Assembly (NCBI GenBank): GCA_902801375.1
Contig: CADCIB010000021.1
Span: 16,504-68,478 of the forward strand
DNA from: an uncultured Prevotellaceae bacterium
Lineage (GTDB): Bacteria > Bacteroidota > Bacteroidia > Bacteroidales > Bacteroidaceae
DNA length: 51,975 nt
Reading direction: 5' to 3'
How positions within the stretch are numbered: position 1 is the first letter of the stretch; every line of letters starts with the position of its first letter. This document shows, one piece after another, positions 27,188-34,843 of the stretch. The translations under genes were made by a program, and so were the position numbers. The notes below the pieces were generated by a model. It worked only from the letters and a program-made list of their open reading frames with translations, was not told the DNA's origin and did no database searches.

Positions 27188-28983
27188 GGCTTGCAATATT
27201 TCTTGTTACCTATTATATATATGCCCTTATTCGAAGGATTACCCTTCATTCGTCTGCCTTGGAGGTCATAGACGGGCGAGTGTTCTGCATGGGGCAGCGC
27301 AGGTTTGATGTCGCTGATGCCCATGGGAATGACTTTCTCGAGGAAGGTGAAGGAGATGACACCCCTGTTTTCGGCAATGTCGAGAATGGGTTTGCCCAAA
27401 GGTAGGTTGTCGTTGAACGTCACGGGTGGAAACTCGCTCTCGTCGGTAAGCTGCGTCACGTTCAGCGTTCCGGGAAAGGGGTCTGAGCGGTAATCGGCCA
27501 GATACTGTGCAACGATTTCTGGTTCTCTCTCAGCGTCTTCATTGATGAGTGCCTTAGCAGTGTATGAACTCATGAGATAGCCGTCGGCAGGGTGGATGGT
27601 GACGCGTTTCGAACTGGTGGGCGAGTTGTTGGGGTGGTCGCCTGAAGAAACGATATCGGTGTTGTACATCACGTGAACGGCCAGCATGCCGTGCCCGCGC
27701 ATGCGTTGGTTCCAACCCCGTTGTTGAACGTTGTGCAGATAGAGATACTCATGTTCGCTCCCTTCAAACGGAATGCGATAGGCCACAGCGCCGTCTTGGT
27801 CGAGCGTCAACAATTCATAGTCGCCAGCTTCGGTCAGGGTTTGCATTTCGCTCCATCCCATCACTTCGCGTTCCCACGGACTGTATTCGCAGGGCCAGCA
27901 ACCGATGTTGTTGCCCAGATATTCCCCACCGTCCATCAGGTCCCAGTCCTCCATCCCTAAGTCGTCAGCAGGGTTGGCGTTGGTGTAGAGGTCGGGAAGT
28001 CCCAGCGTGTGCGAAAACTCATGGCAGAAGAGTCCGATGCCATTGATATCCGTCGAGGTCCGGGCATCGCCTCCCAGTTCGCAGTGTACACCATATCTGA
28101 TGATGTTTATGCCATCGTAGTTGACACCATATGTCGACCCCGCTTTCGGCCAGATGAAGTCTTCAGAATTGTTGGAGTAGCACTCCCCGTGACCAGCATA
28201 GATGACATAGACCAAGTCAACCTGCCCGTCGCCGTTTGAGTCGTATTGCGTGAAGTCAATCCTTTCGTCGATGGCACCGCAGGCATCTTTCATCAGCTGG
28301 GCGATGTTCTCTGATTTTCCATACGACTTCATCGTGCCAGGAAGCGTGATGGGACCGAAAATGTCGAATTGCGGCGTAAAGGCTCCGTAGCTCATGTCTG
28401 TGAAATACTTCCTCACGCTGCCGTAGTTGGCGTTCAGCGAGGTTTCTACCGTGTGGGTGGGTTTCCCCTCGGCATTGAGCAACTGTTCGAAAATTTCATA
28501 CGTGGTCAGGGAGTCGTGCTTGAACGACAGGTCGCTGAACTGTGCGAGAATGACCACGGCGTGGGGGGTGCCTTCGTGCGGAAAATAGTTGCTCACATAG
28601 GGGGTAAGCGTCTCTGCCCTACGCATGGCTTTTCGCTGTTGCGACAGATGGAAACGTTCGCGCTGTTGGTTGCCGATGGCAGTGAGTTCGTCTGGCGTAC
28701 GCTGCCCGGCATTGTGGGCCAGGAAGGGGGTAGGGCAGAGCTCCCCATCGTCGTCGGTCTTTGCGACAAAATAGCTGTTGCCCTCTCTGTAGAGCAGTAC
28801 TCCATCGGTTGTGGCGACGTAGTGGGCATGCTCATCGCCGTGCAGGACGATGGTCAGCAGTTTGCCGTCGGGTTGGACGATGGTTGCCGGCATGGGGTTT
28901 GCCTTTGCGGCATAGACAATGGTGGTGAGCAGCGCAAATGCAAGTGTGATGATTGTTCTTTTCAGACTAATTCTCCTTTTCAT
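27184..28983 (-). CDS. Secreted M6-family metalloprotease, paralogue 1
   Basis: 599 residues. Signal peptide (RTIITLAFALLTTIVYA) after a basic N-terminus, a propeptide-like domain (GDEHAHYVATTDGVLLY), then the M6 peptidase domain. A DSNGDGQVDL calcium-type loop lies near 235. The zinc motif is HEFSHTLGLPD (about 320-330), with EDWDLMDGGEYLG following. The tail PVYDLQGRRMKG then KGIYIIGNKK matches the C-terminal sorting-type tail of Prevotella secreted proteins. It is clearly homologous along its length to the next gene, so the pair arose by tandem duplication. Its promoter ends 4 bases before the ATG. Confidence 0.9.
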   Translation of the reverse strand: MKRRISLKRTIITLAFALLTTIVYAAKANPMPATIVQPDGKLLTIVLHGDEHAHYVATTDGVLLYREGNSYFVAKTDDDGELCPTPFLAHNAGQRTPDELTAIGNQQRERFHLSQQRKAMRRAETLTPYVSNYFPHEGTPHAVVILAQFSDLSFKHDSLTTYEIFEQLLNAEGKPTHTVETSLNANYGSVRKYFTDMSYGAFTPQFDIFGPITLPGTMKSYGKSENIAQLMKDACGAIDERIDFTQYDSNGDGQVDLVYVIYAGHGECYSNNSEDFIWPKAGSTYGVNYDGINIIRYGVHCELGGDARTSTDINGIGLFCHEFSHTLGLPDLYTNANPADDLGMEDWDLMDGGEYLGNNIGCWPCEYSPWEREVMGWSEMQTLTEAGDYELLTLDQDGAVAYRIPFEGSEHEYLYLHNVQQRGWNQRMRGHGMLAVHVMYNTDIVSSGDHPNNSPTSSKRVTIHPADGYLMSSYTAKALINEDAEREPEIVAQYLADYRSDPFPGTLNVTQLTDESEFPPVTFNDNLPLGKPILDIAENRGVISFTFLEKVIPMGISDIKPALPHAEHSPVYDLQGRRMKGNPSNKGIYIIGNKKYCKP

Positions 28984-28987
28984 GTTG

Positions 28988-29018
28988 CAAAAGTAATGTT
29001 TTTTCGTTGATTGGCAAA
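28988..29018 (-). promoter_or_regulatory. Promoter of the M6-M6-uvrB run abutting its start codon
   Basis: Minus strand: TTTG (plus 29015-29018), 19 bases, TACTTTTG (28988-28995). Only 4 bases then remain before the ATG at 28983, and no other Met precedes the signal peptide. Confidence 0.75.
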
Positions 29019-29034
29019 CTTTTTTGCGTTCTTA

Positions 29035-29066
29035 TTTGCAATTATCCGATTAAATTCCTAATTTTG
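29035..29066 (+). promoter_or_regulatory. Bacteroidales promoter of ridA-queC
   Basis: TTTG (29035-29038), 20 bases, TAATTTTG (29059-29066). The leader of about 75 bases can pair with itself (AAAGGG at 29074 with CCCTTT at 29113, enclosing a small ATGC/GCAT hairpin). Confidence 0.75.
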
Positions 29067-29143
29067 CACCCTGAAAGGGGATTGTGGCAGGCTGGCATGA
29101 TGCTTGTGCATTCCCTTTGTCCGTTAAAAATCATATCAAAACA

Positions 29144-29518
29144 ATGAAAGCACTTTCAACAGAAAAAGCTCCTGCTGCTATCGGTCCGTATAGCCAGGCT
29201 ATTGAGGCGAACGGCATGGTGTTCGCTTCCGGTCAGTTACCCATCGACCCCGCTACGGGTGCATTCCCCGAGGGCGGCATCAAAGAGCAGACCCGTCAGT
29301 CGCTGCTCAATGCACAGGCCATCCTGCAGTCGGCAGGCCTTGACCTGAAGAATGTGGTGAAGACCACCGTACTTCTGTCAGACATTGCCAACTTCGGCCC
29401 GATGAACGAGGTCTATGCCGAGTTCTTCTCGCAGCCTTATCCTGCTCGTTCGGCCTTTGCCGTGAGGGACCTGCCGAAGGGCGCTCTGGTGGAAATCGAG
29501 TGCATCGCAGCTCGCTAA
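29144..29518 (+). CDS. ridA: RidA-family reactive enamine/imine deaminase
   Basis: 124-residue trimer-forming protein that hydrolyses reactive 2-aminoacrylate-type enamines released by PLP enzymes. Motifs: TEKAPAAIGPYSQAI, GMVFASGQLPIDP, and the active-site Arg and Glu in the C-terminal PARSAFAVRDLPKGALVEIECIA. The ATG at 29144 was chosen because it matches the family N-terminus and leaves the promoter outside the gene. queC follows after 18 bases. Confidence 0.93.
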   Translation: MKALSTEKAPAAIGPYSQAIEANGMVFASGQLPIDPATGAFPEGGIKEQTRQSLLNAQAILQSAGLDLKNVVKTTVLLSDIANFGPMNEVYAEFFSQPYPARSAFAVRDLPKGALVEIECIAAR

Positions 29519-29536
29519 GCCCTACTCCCCATAGGA

Positions 29537-30190
29537 ATGAAAGATTCAGTTATCATTGTGAGCGGCGGGATGGACAGCATCACGCTGCTCTACGACATGC
29601 GCGCTCGCATCTCGCTGGCAGTCACCTTCGACTATGGCAGTAAGCACAATGCGCGTGAGATTCCCTTTGCCCGACTGCATTGCGAGCGGTTGGGCATTGA
29701 GCATATTGTCATCCCGCTTGCCTTCATGCAGCAGTATTTCCAGAGTTCGCTGCTGAAAGGCGGTGAGGAAATACCCGAAGGCAACTACGACGCGGAGAAT
29801 ATGAAATCGACGGTGGTGCCGTTCCGCAACGGCATCATGCTCTCCATTGCAGCAGGAATTGCTGAGAGTCGGGGGCTGAAATACGTGATGATGGCCAACC
29901 ACTCGGGCGACCATAGCATCTACCCCGACTGTACGCCGCAGTTCGTCAGTGCGATGAGTCAGGCTACAAAGGCAGGAACCTATCCTGGCATTGAGCTGTT
30001 GGTGCCCTATACGAATATCTCGAAGGGCGACATTGCCCGTCGGGGAAAGGCGCTGGGCATCGACTATGCCGAGACGTGGAGCTGCTACAAAGGAGGTGAA
30101 CGCCATTGCGGACGCTGTGGCACCTGCGAGGAGCGACGCGAAGCATTGGCCGAAGCAGGTATCGACGACCCTACGGAGTACGAGGAGTAG
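29537..30190 (+). CDS. queC: 7-cyano-7-deazaguanine (preQ0) synthase
   Basis: ATP-dependent conversion of 7-carboxy-7-deazaguanine to preQ0 in queuosine biosynthesis. It has the PP-loop SGGMDS (about 9-14) and the C-terminal zinc-binding Cys set CYKGGERHCGRCGTC (about 187-201). The 217 residues match the family. It lies directly after ridA, probably on the same transcript. No queD, queE or preQ1 riboswitch is nearby. Confidence 0.95.
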   Translation: MKDSVIIVSGGMDSITLLYDMRARISLAVTFDYGSKHNAREIPFARLHCERLGIEHIVIPLAFMQQYFQSSLLKGGEEIPEGNYDAENMKSTVVPFRNGIMLSIAAGIAESRGLKYVMMANHSGDHSIYPDCTPQFVSAMSQATKAGTYPGIELLVPYTNISKGDIARRGKALGIDYAETWSCYKGGERHCGRCGTCEERREALAEAGIDDPTEYEE

Positions 30191-30219
30191 GTTCGTGTGT
30201 TTGTGGGTGCGAGATTCGT

Positions 30220-30840
30220 TTAGAAGGTTTTGTAGAGGAGTTTCATACAAGGTCGACGCGAGAGTTCGCCGGGATTTGAGCCTTCAACGCCTTCGGGAAC
30301 TTGCATACCGAACTGCCGATAGAAGTTTTTCCAATAGGAAGGAATCTCGCCCGTGCTGTCGCGGAAGGTCATGCCAATAGGCTTGAAGAGCCGTTCTCCC
30401 TGCCGATTGCAGAAAGCATGCTGCACCAACTCGCTGCAATAGACGGCTTTCAGGTCGGGTATGTAGAGTGAATCGTAGGGCAGACCAAGGCACTGCTTTG
30501 CCCGCTGGATGGTCTTTCGTTTGCTGAAAGGCACGCTGACACGCCCTATAATAATAAGGTGTTGGTTGCGCGCCATGAAAGAGTCGATGGGTGTCAGGCA
30601 CACTCCTTGTTTGGGAATGGCCTCGATGACCTTGCCTTTGTGGTAGATACCTACATGGTCTATCTGCAGCCCGTTGGCTCCCTGCGTCACATCGGTGATG
30701 GCATTGCCCTCTGGCGAAAGGCAGAACAGCAGGTCACAGGAGTGCAACTGCCGGTAGGAGGTCAGCATCTTCAATACTTGCGCTGATGATAAACAGCTGC
30801 ATAGCATCAGGCAGGCAAGGAGAATCAACGGTTTTTTCAT
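30220..30840 (-). CDS. YiiX/YebB-like permuted NlpC/P60 cysteine hydrolase, exported
   Basis: 206 residues. The N-terminus (LILLACLMLCSCLSSA) is a signal peptide with a possible lipobox Cys. The domain is the circularly permuted papain-like type: the His comes first (IDHVGIYHKGK, about 62) and the Cys nucleophile later (AVYCSELVQHAF, about 135). The family cleaves amide or ester bonds in the envelope, but its substrate is unknown. It diverges from the beta-helix gene and has a consensus promoter ending 5 bases before the ATG. Confidence 0.8.
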   Translation of the reverse strand: MKKPLILLACLMLCSCLSSAQVLKMLTSYRQLHSCDLLFCLSPEGNAITDVTQGANGLQIDHVGIYHKGKVIEAIPKQGVCLTPIDSFMARNQHLIIIGRVSVPFSKRKTIQRAKQCLGLPYDSLYIPDLKAVYCSELVQHAFCNRQGERLFKPIGMTFRDSTGEIPSYWKNFYRQFGMQVPEGVEGSNPGELSRRPCMKLLYKTF

Positions 30841-30845
30841 GCCTG

Positions 30846-30877
30846 CAAAATTACGGAAATATTACAGAAATAGCAAA
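30846..30877 (-). promoter_or_regulatory. Promoter of the YiiX-like gene abutting its start codon
   Basis: Minus strand: TTTG (plus 30874-30877), 20 bases, TAATTTTG (30846-30853), 5 bases, ATG. Both elements match consensus exactly, the clearest leaderless-type promoter in the window. Confidence 0.8.
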
Positions 30878-30894
30878 TAAATAATAGAAAAGAG

Positions 30895-32322
30895 ATGAAA
30901 AAGTTTTTTGTTATGAGTGTTATTGCGCTGGGAATGGCCCTTGCCGCCCAGGCACAAGAGTACAAAACACCGGGCGACGGCACTACGTGGACGCTCGAGA
31001 AACTGGCAGAGGCCGGTACGTATGGCGTGGAAAAATATGTTGATCCTTCTGCCTTTACCCCTTTGACTTTCTATATTTTCCACGGCGACCTGACCATTGC
31101 TGAAGGCGATAAGTTTCAGATGGATGCCAATGCCGAACTCAGGATGGGTGATGGCGCGCGTATCAGCATCGAGGGCGAAGCCGACTTTTCGAAACCTGCC
31201 ACATCAAGTATGGCTGTTCCTACGGTAGTGACACGCAATGAAGAAACCGATGAGCCTATTGGTATCGTGGTTTATTCCGGCGGGGACATCATCGTCGATG
31301 GTATCGTCTTCGAGTATGCTGGTCTGAAGTTCTACGGTGAGCATCAGGTGACTATTTCCCATTGTACGTTCCGTTACCATAACGCGAAGTCGGCTTCCTA
31401 CGCCCTTTCGCTCGGAACAGCCAATTCCACCTACACCGTTTCCAACTGCACCTTCGAATATGCCGACCGCTCGGCCATCGGTAGCGGAGCCAATGTTCCC
31501 GTTAATCTGACCATCGAGGACTGCCAGTTTATCAAGAACGGCACGTCGAACGGCAACTACCCGCAGCTGAACCTGACGGTTGGCAACAATGTGACCATCC
31601 GCAACTGCGAGATTCAGGGCGATCCGGAGCATACAATGGTGGGCGGTCTGGTGGTGGCCAACTTGGTGGGCATTACGGGCGAGTTGAACACGTTGATTGA
31701 GAATAACAATATCTACGACAACCGCTTCGGCCTCGCTCTGTATGTAACGCAGAATGCTACGGTGCGTAATAACACCATCAAGAACAACTGTTATGAGGTG
31801 AACCCGATGAACGGCGGCAGTGGCATCAACGTCTATGACCCGTACTATTCGCAAAACACCACCATCATGGGCAACTGGATTGAGGGCAACCTATGGGGCA
31901 TTACCGTCATCGGAGGCAAGGACATCAACATCGGAAAGACCGAAAATACGGCTGCTGACGACTATAATCCCGGTCAGAACACATTCCTGAACAACGGTTT
32001 CGACGGCAATGTTTACGACCTCTATAACAACTCCACCAATACGGTCTATGCACAGGGCAACATTTGGAAGACTGCTGCTGAGCAGACTCAAGAGGCCATT
32101 GAGGATTGCATCTTCCACAAGAACGACGATGCTTCGCTGGGTGAGGTCATCTTCATGCCCTTCGCTGAGGATACTGGCATTGAAGGAATGCCATACGAAT
32201 CAGATGGCTTGGAGACTGTATATAGTCTTAATGGCATGCAACTTCAGGGCACGACCCCCACACAGAAGGGCATCGTTGTCGTGAAGAAAGACGGACAAAC
32301 CAGGAAGGTTGTGAAACCATAA
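30895..32322 (+). CDS. Secreted right-handed parallel beta-helix protein
   Basis: 475 residues. Signal peptide MKKFFVMSVIALGMALAAQA. About residues 60-400 form Asn-rich beta-helix coils with repeated motifs such as VTISHCTFRY, YTVSNCTFEY, LTIEDCQFIKN and VTIRNCEIQG. The C-terminus has VYSLNGMQLQG and KGIVVVKKDG, a sorting-type tail like those of the M6 proteases. The fold is shared by pectate-lyase-like enzymes and surface adhesins. I see no canonical lyase calcium or Arg cluster, so the enzymatic role is open. No clear promoter lies in the 54-base divergent gap. Confidence 0.8.
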   Translation: MKKFFVMSVIALGMALAAQAQEYKTPGDGTTWTLEKLAEAGTYGVEKYVDPSAFTPLTFYIFHGDLTIAEGDKFQMDANAELRMGDGARISIEGEADFSKPATSSMAVPTVVTRNEETDEPIGIVVYSGGDIIVDGIVFEYAGLKFYGEHQVTISHCTFRYHNAKSASYALSLGTANSTYTVSNCTFEYADRSAIGSGANVPVNLTIEDCQFIKNGTSNGNYPQLNLTVGNNVTIRNCEIQGDPEHTMVGGLVVANLVGITGELNTLIENNNIYDNRFGLALYVTQNATVRNNTIKNNCYEVNPMNGGSGINVYDPYYSQNTTIMGNWIEGNLWGITVIGGKDINIGKTENTAADDYNPGQNTFLNNGFDGNVYDLYNNSTNTVYAQGNIWKTAAEQTQEAIEDCIFHKNDDASLGEVIFMPFAEDTGIEGMPYESDGLETVYSLNGMQLQGTTPTQKGIVVVKKDGQTRKVVKP

Positions 32323-32383
32323 TACCACATTGTTTTTCAACAACTGTTTTCACGTAGTCCGTCGTAGAATAAACCAATGTGAG

Positions 32384-33334
32384 TCACAGTTCGAAGCGGG
32401 CCACGAGTGGCAGATGGTCGCTGTAGCCATCGTTATATCGGTAGCCAATGTAATTGCGGCGGGGTTGTACTCCGCCGCTTTTCGTGTCTGGTTCCAAGAG
32501 GAATTCGGCATCATAGACTCGGCAGTCTTTCATGCGGGCAACCATCGGCTTGCTTGTCAGCACATGGTCGATGCTCTCCCATCGTCCCTGGTATTTGTAT
32601 GTGCCGCGAGCCCCGTGTGTGCCTTTCGCCTTTTTCGATATATTCACCAATCCGTGATCGTACAGGTATTTCAGGGCTGGGGCTTTCCATCCGTCGTTGA
32701 AGTCACCTGCCACGATAATCTCTGCCTGAGGATTGCGGGCCAGGATGGAGTCTACGGCAGTGCTCAGTCGCTCTACCACAATCCTACGGTTGGGTCGTGT
32801 GGCTCGTTCTCCGCCAAACCGACTGGGGGCATGGACTACGAAGACATGCAGGGTGTCGCCCGTGATGACCTCTCCCTTGGCATAGAGGATGTCGCGCGTG
32901 GGGCGCATTCCGGGCAGTGGGTCCACGCGCAGTGATTCGTGGCTTAGGAGCTTGAAACTGAAGGGATTGTAGAGTAGCGCCACATCGATGCCACGAAGGT
33001 CAGGGCTGTCGGTGATCACATATTCGTAGTTGGCATTTCTGAGGAGCGATCGTTTGGTGAGGTCGTGCATGACGGTGTCGTTTTCTACTTCCACCAGTGC
33101 CACGAGATCGGGCAATTGCCAGTTGTTTTCAGGGTATTCACCACAGGCGATGATTTCTTGTGCGATGTGGTTGAGTTTGTTCCAGTATCGATATTCGTTC
33201 CAATGTCGCAAGGACGGATCGAGCCACTCTTCGTCCTGCTTGAGGGAGTCATGTTGGCAGTCGAAGAGGTTCTCGCAGTTGAGTTCGACGAAGGTCATGA
33301 GTACCCCACAAAGGAGAGAGAGTATGTTTCCCAT
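32384..33334 (-). CDS. Endonuclease/exonuclease/phosphatase (EEP) family protein
   Basis: 316 residues from the ATG at 33334. An in-frame ATG at 33388 would overlap the upstream gene, and MTFVELNCENLFD at 33298 is also possible. The N-terminus is hydrophobic but a poor signal peptide. EEP motifs are present: the Asn-Glu region FVELNCENLF and VALVEVEN, then VVHAPSRF, VAGDFNDG (GDFND) and the terminal YSDHLPL (SDH). The catalytic set is intact, so it is a likely metal-dependent phosphodiesterase. It lies 29 bases after the pseudophosphatase-like gene and is third in that operon. Confidence 0.85.
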   Translation of the reverse strand: MGNILSLLCGVLMTFVELNCENLFDCQHDSLKQDEEWLDPSLRHWNEYRYWNKLNHIAQEIIACGEYPENNWQLPDLVALVEVENDTVMHDLTKRSLLRNANYEYVITDSPDLRGIDVALLYNPFSFKLLSHESLRVDPLPGMRPTRDILYAKGEVITGDTLHVFVVHAPSRFGGERATRPNRRIVVERLSTAVDSILARNPQAEIIVAGDFNDGWKAPALKYLYDHGLVNISKKAKGTHGARGTYKYQGRWESIDHVLTSKPMVARMKDCRVYDAEFLLEPDTKSGGVQPRRNYIGYRYNDGYSDHLPLVARFEL

Positions 33335-33363
33335 GGGTGGACGATGTGAGAAGGTGTTCGTTT

Positions 33364-34800
33364 TTAGAAGAGGGGCAACGCTGCGCATGCGTTGGGTGCC
33401 TTTATGTGGAGCATGGCGGCGAGTGTGGCGGCGAGTCGGTCGGCAGAGACAGGATCGGTGATCAGTTTTCCTTCTTGTCCTGGCAGGTAGACGATGAGTG
33501 GTGATTCGAGGCAGCGTGCATCGACGTAGTATTCCTCCTGCGAGTCTTCGTTGATGAGTTTCCAGCCTGGTGCGATATCGAGTGCGATGTGCCCTCCGAC
33601 AGTGACGTTCATGCCTCGAAGGATCGCCTCAGTACCTTTCCCCTGCGAGGTCTGCAGGCTCTCCAAGGTGTAGGCGTTGCGGATGCCTTCGCATTGAAGG
33701 AGGAATGACTGAGAGAGACTGAGAATCTCGTTTAGTCTTAACCTTTTCTGCTCGATATCTTTAGCATTCAGATAGATCTGATTGTGACTACATCCGTCGA
33801 CATATCGGTCGCTGCCGTAAAGAGCGCCCAGGTAGAGGTTTAGCAGATTGGCGACTCGATTGATATAGACTGTGCCTGTGGGGATGCGGTAGCGGGCGAG
33901 GTGGTCAGTGGGTTCGACGCAGTAGCCCGTGCCTGTGATGAAGAAAGCCACGTTTTGTGCTCCCACCTGATGCTGGATGGTGGCGATTAGGTCGGCCAGT
34001 TGTCGGTCTAGATTGATATAGGTTATGGCCTGGAGTTCCTGCCAGGTTAGTTTCTTTTTCTTGTCAGGCGTGGCAGAGGCGTCCAGACAGATGTTGAGGA
34101 TGTCAGGAGTGTCGTCGTTTCCCATTCCCGTCTTTTCAATGCACAGCTTGGCCAGATTGGTTAGCTCGGTGAGCTCTTCGAACTCAGTTTTCTTCTTTTT
34201 CCTGCGTTCTGGAGAGGTGTTGAAAGCCGTGAGCCATTCCGGTGCGCTTTTTATGTAGTAGGTGGATGAACACCAACTACCCGTGTATGAATCTTTCCAG
34301 AAAGCTGCGTCGGCGGCATGTCCAGCGAGGAGTATGGCGGCATCGCGCCGCTGGGCAATGGCATAGACCAGCGCTTGTCCGAGGGTTGCCGCCTTGAGTT
34401 CGTCGGTGATGGTAGACGTGAGTATGTGCCGTGGCGATGCCTTGTCGATGGTGGAGACGCCGTTGTGGTCTGGATCGTCGGTGCATGCCATTGGTTGCGC
34501 CGTGGTGGGGTTGAGCCATCGGTTGCCGATGATGCCATGATAGTAGGGAGAGGTACCGGTCATGAGCGTGGCGATGGCATTAGAGCGGTCGATGGGCACG
34601 TGGGGGTAGGTAAGGTTTGTGTAGACGGAGCCTTGCTGCATGAGTTTTCGGAAACCGTCTGTTCCGAAGTATGGCGAGTGGGCCTCAATGTTTCGCGAGG
34701 TCAGCTGGTCGATGGTGACGACTACGACGAGGCGGGGTTTGGAAAAGGAAACGATGGCGGTGAGGCTCAATAGAGCGATGGAAAGCAGTGTCTTGTTCAT
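33364..34800 (-). CDS. PafA-like alkaline phosphatase superfamily protein, catalytic residues lost
   Basis: 478 residues from the ATG at 34800, which opens a signal peptide (MNKTLLSIALLSLTAIVSFS). The overall layout follows Bacteroidota PafA-type phosphatases: KPRLVVVVTIDQLT, MTGTSPYYHGIIGN, SPRHILTSTITDEL, LAGHAADAAFW. The nucleophile segment, normally T-A-x-G-H, reads DRSNAIA. The D-x-x-x-H metal motif is replaced by LDASATPDKKK. The D-H-G motif is replaced by FITGTGY, and the last metal His is missing. Only the first Asp remains. It therefore looks like an exported pseudoenzyme, perhaps with a binding or scaffolding role. Confidence 0.75.
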   Translation of the reverse strand: MNKTLLSIALLSLTAIVSFSKPRLVVVVTIDQLTSRNIEAHSPYFGTDGFRKLMQQGSVYTNLTYPHVPIDRSNAIATLMTGTSPYYHGIIGNRWLNPTTAQPMACTDDPDHNGVSTIDKASPRHILTSTITDELKAATLGQALVYAIAQRRDAAILLAGHAADAAFWKDSYTGSWCSSTYYIKSAPEWLTAFNTSPERRKKKKTEFEELTELTNLAKLCIEKTGMGNDDTPDILNICLDASATPDKKKKLTWQELQAITYINLDRQLADLIATIQHQVGAQNVAFFITGTGYCVEPTDHLARYRIPTGTVYINRVANLLNLYLGALYGSDRYVDGCSHNQIYLNAKDIEQKRLRLNEILSLSQSFLLQCEGIRNAYTLESLQTSQGKGTEAILRGMNVTVGGHIALDIAPGWKLINEDSQEEYYVDARCLESPLIVYLPGQEGKLITDPVSADRLAATLAAMLHIKAPNACAALPLF

Positions 34801-34843
34801 AAGCCCACAGAAGATTCGTTTTTTTGATTCGTATGATTCGGGT

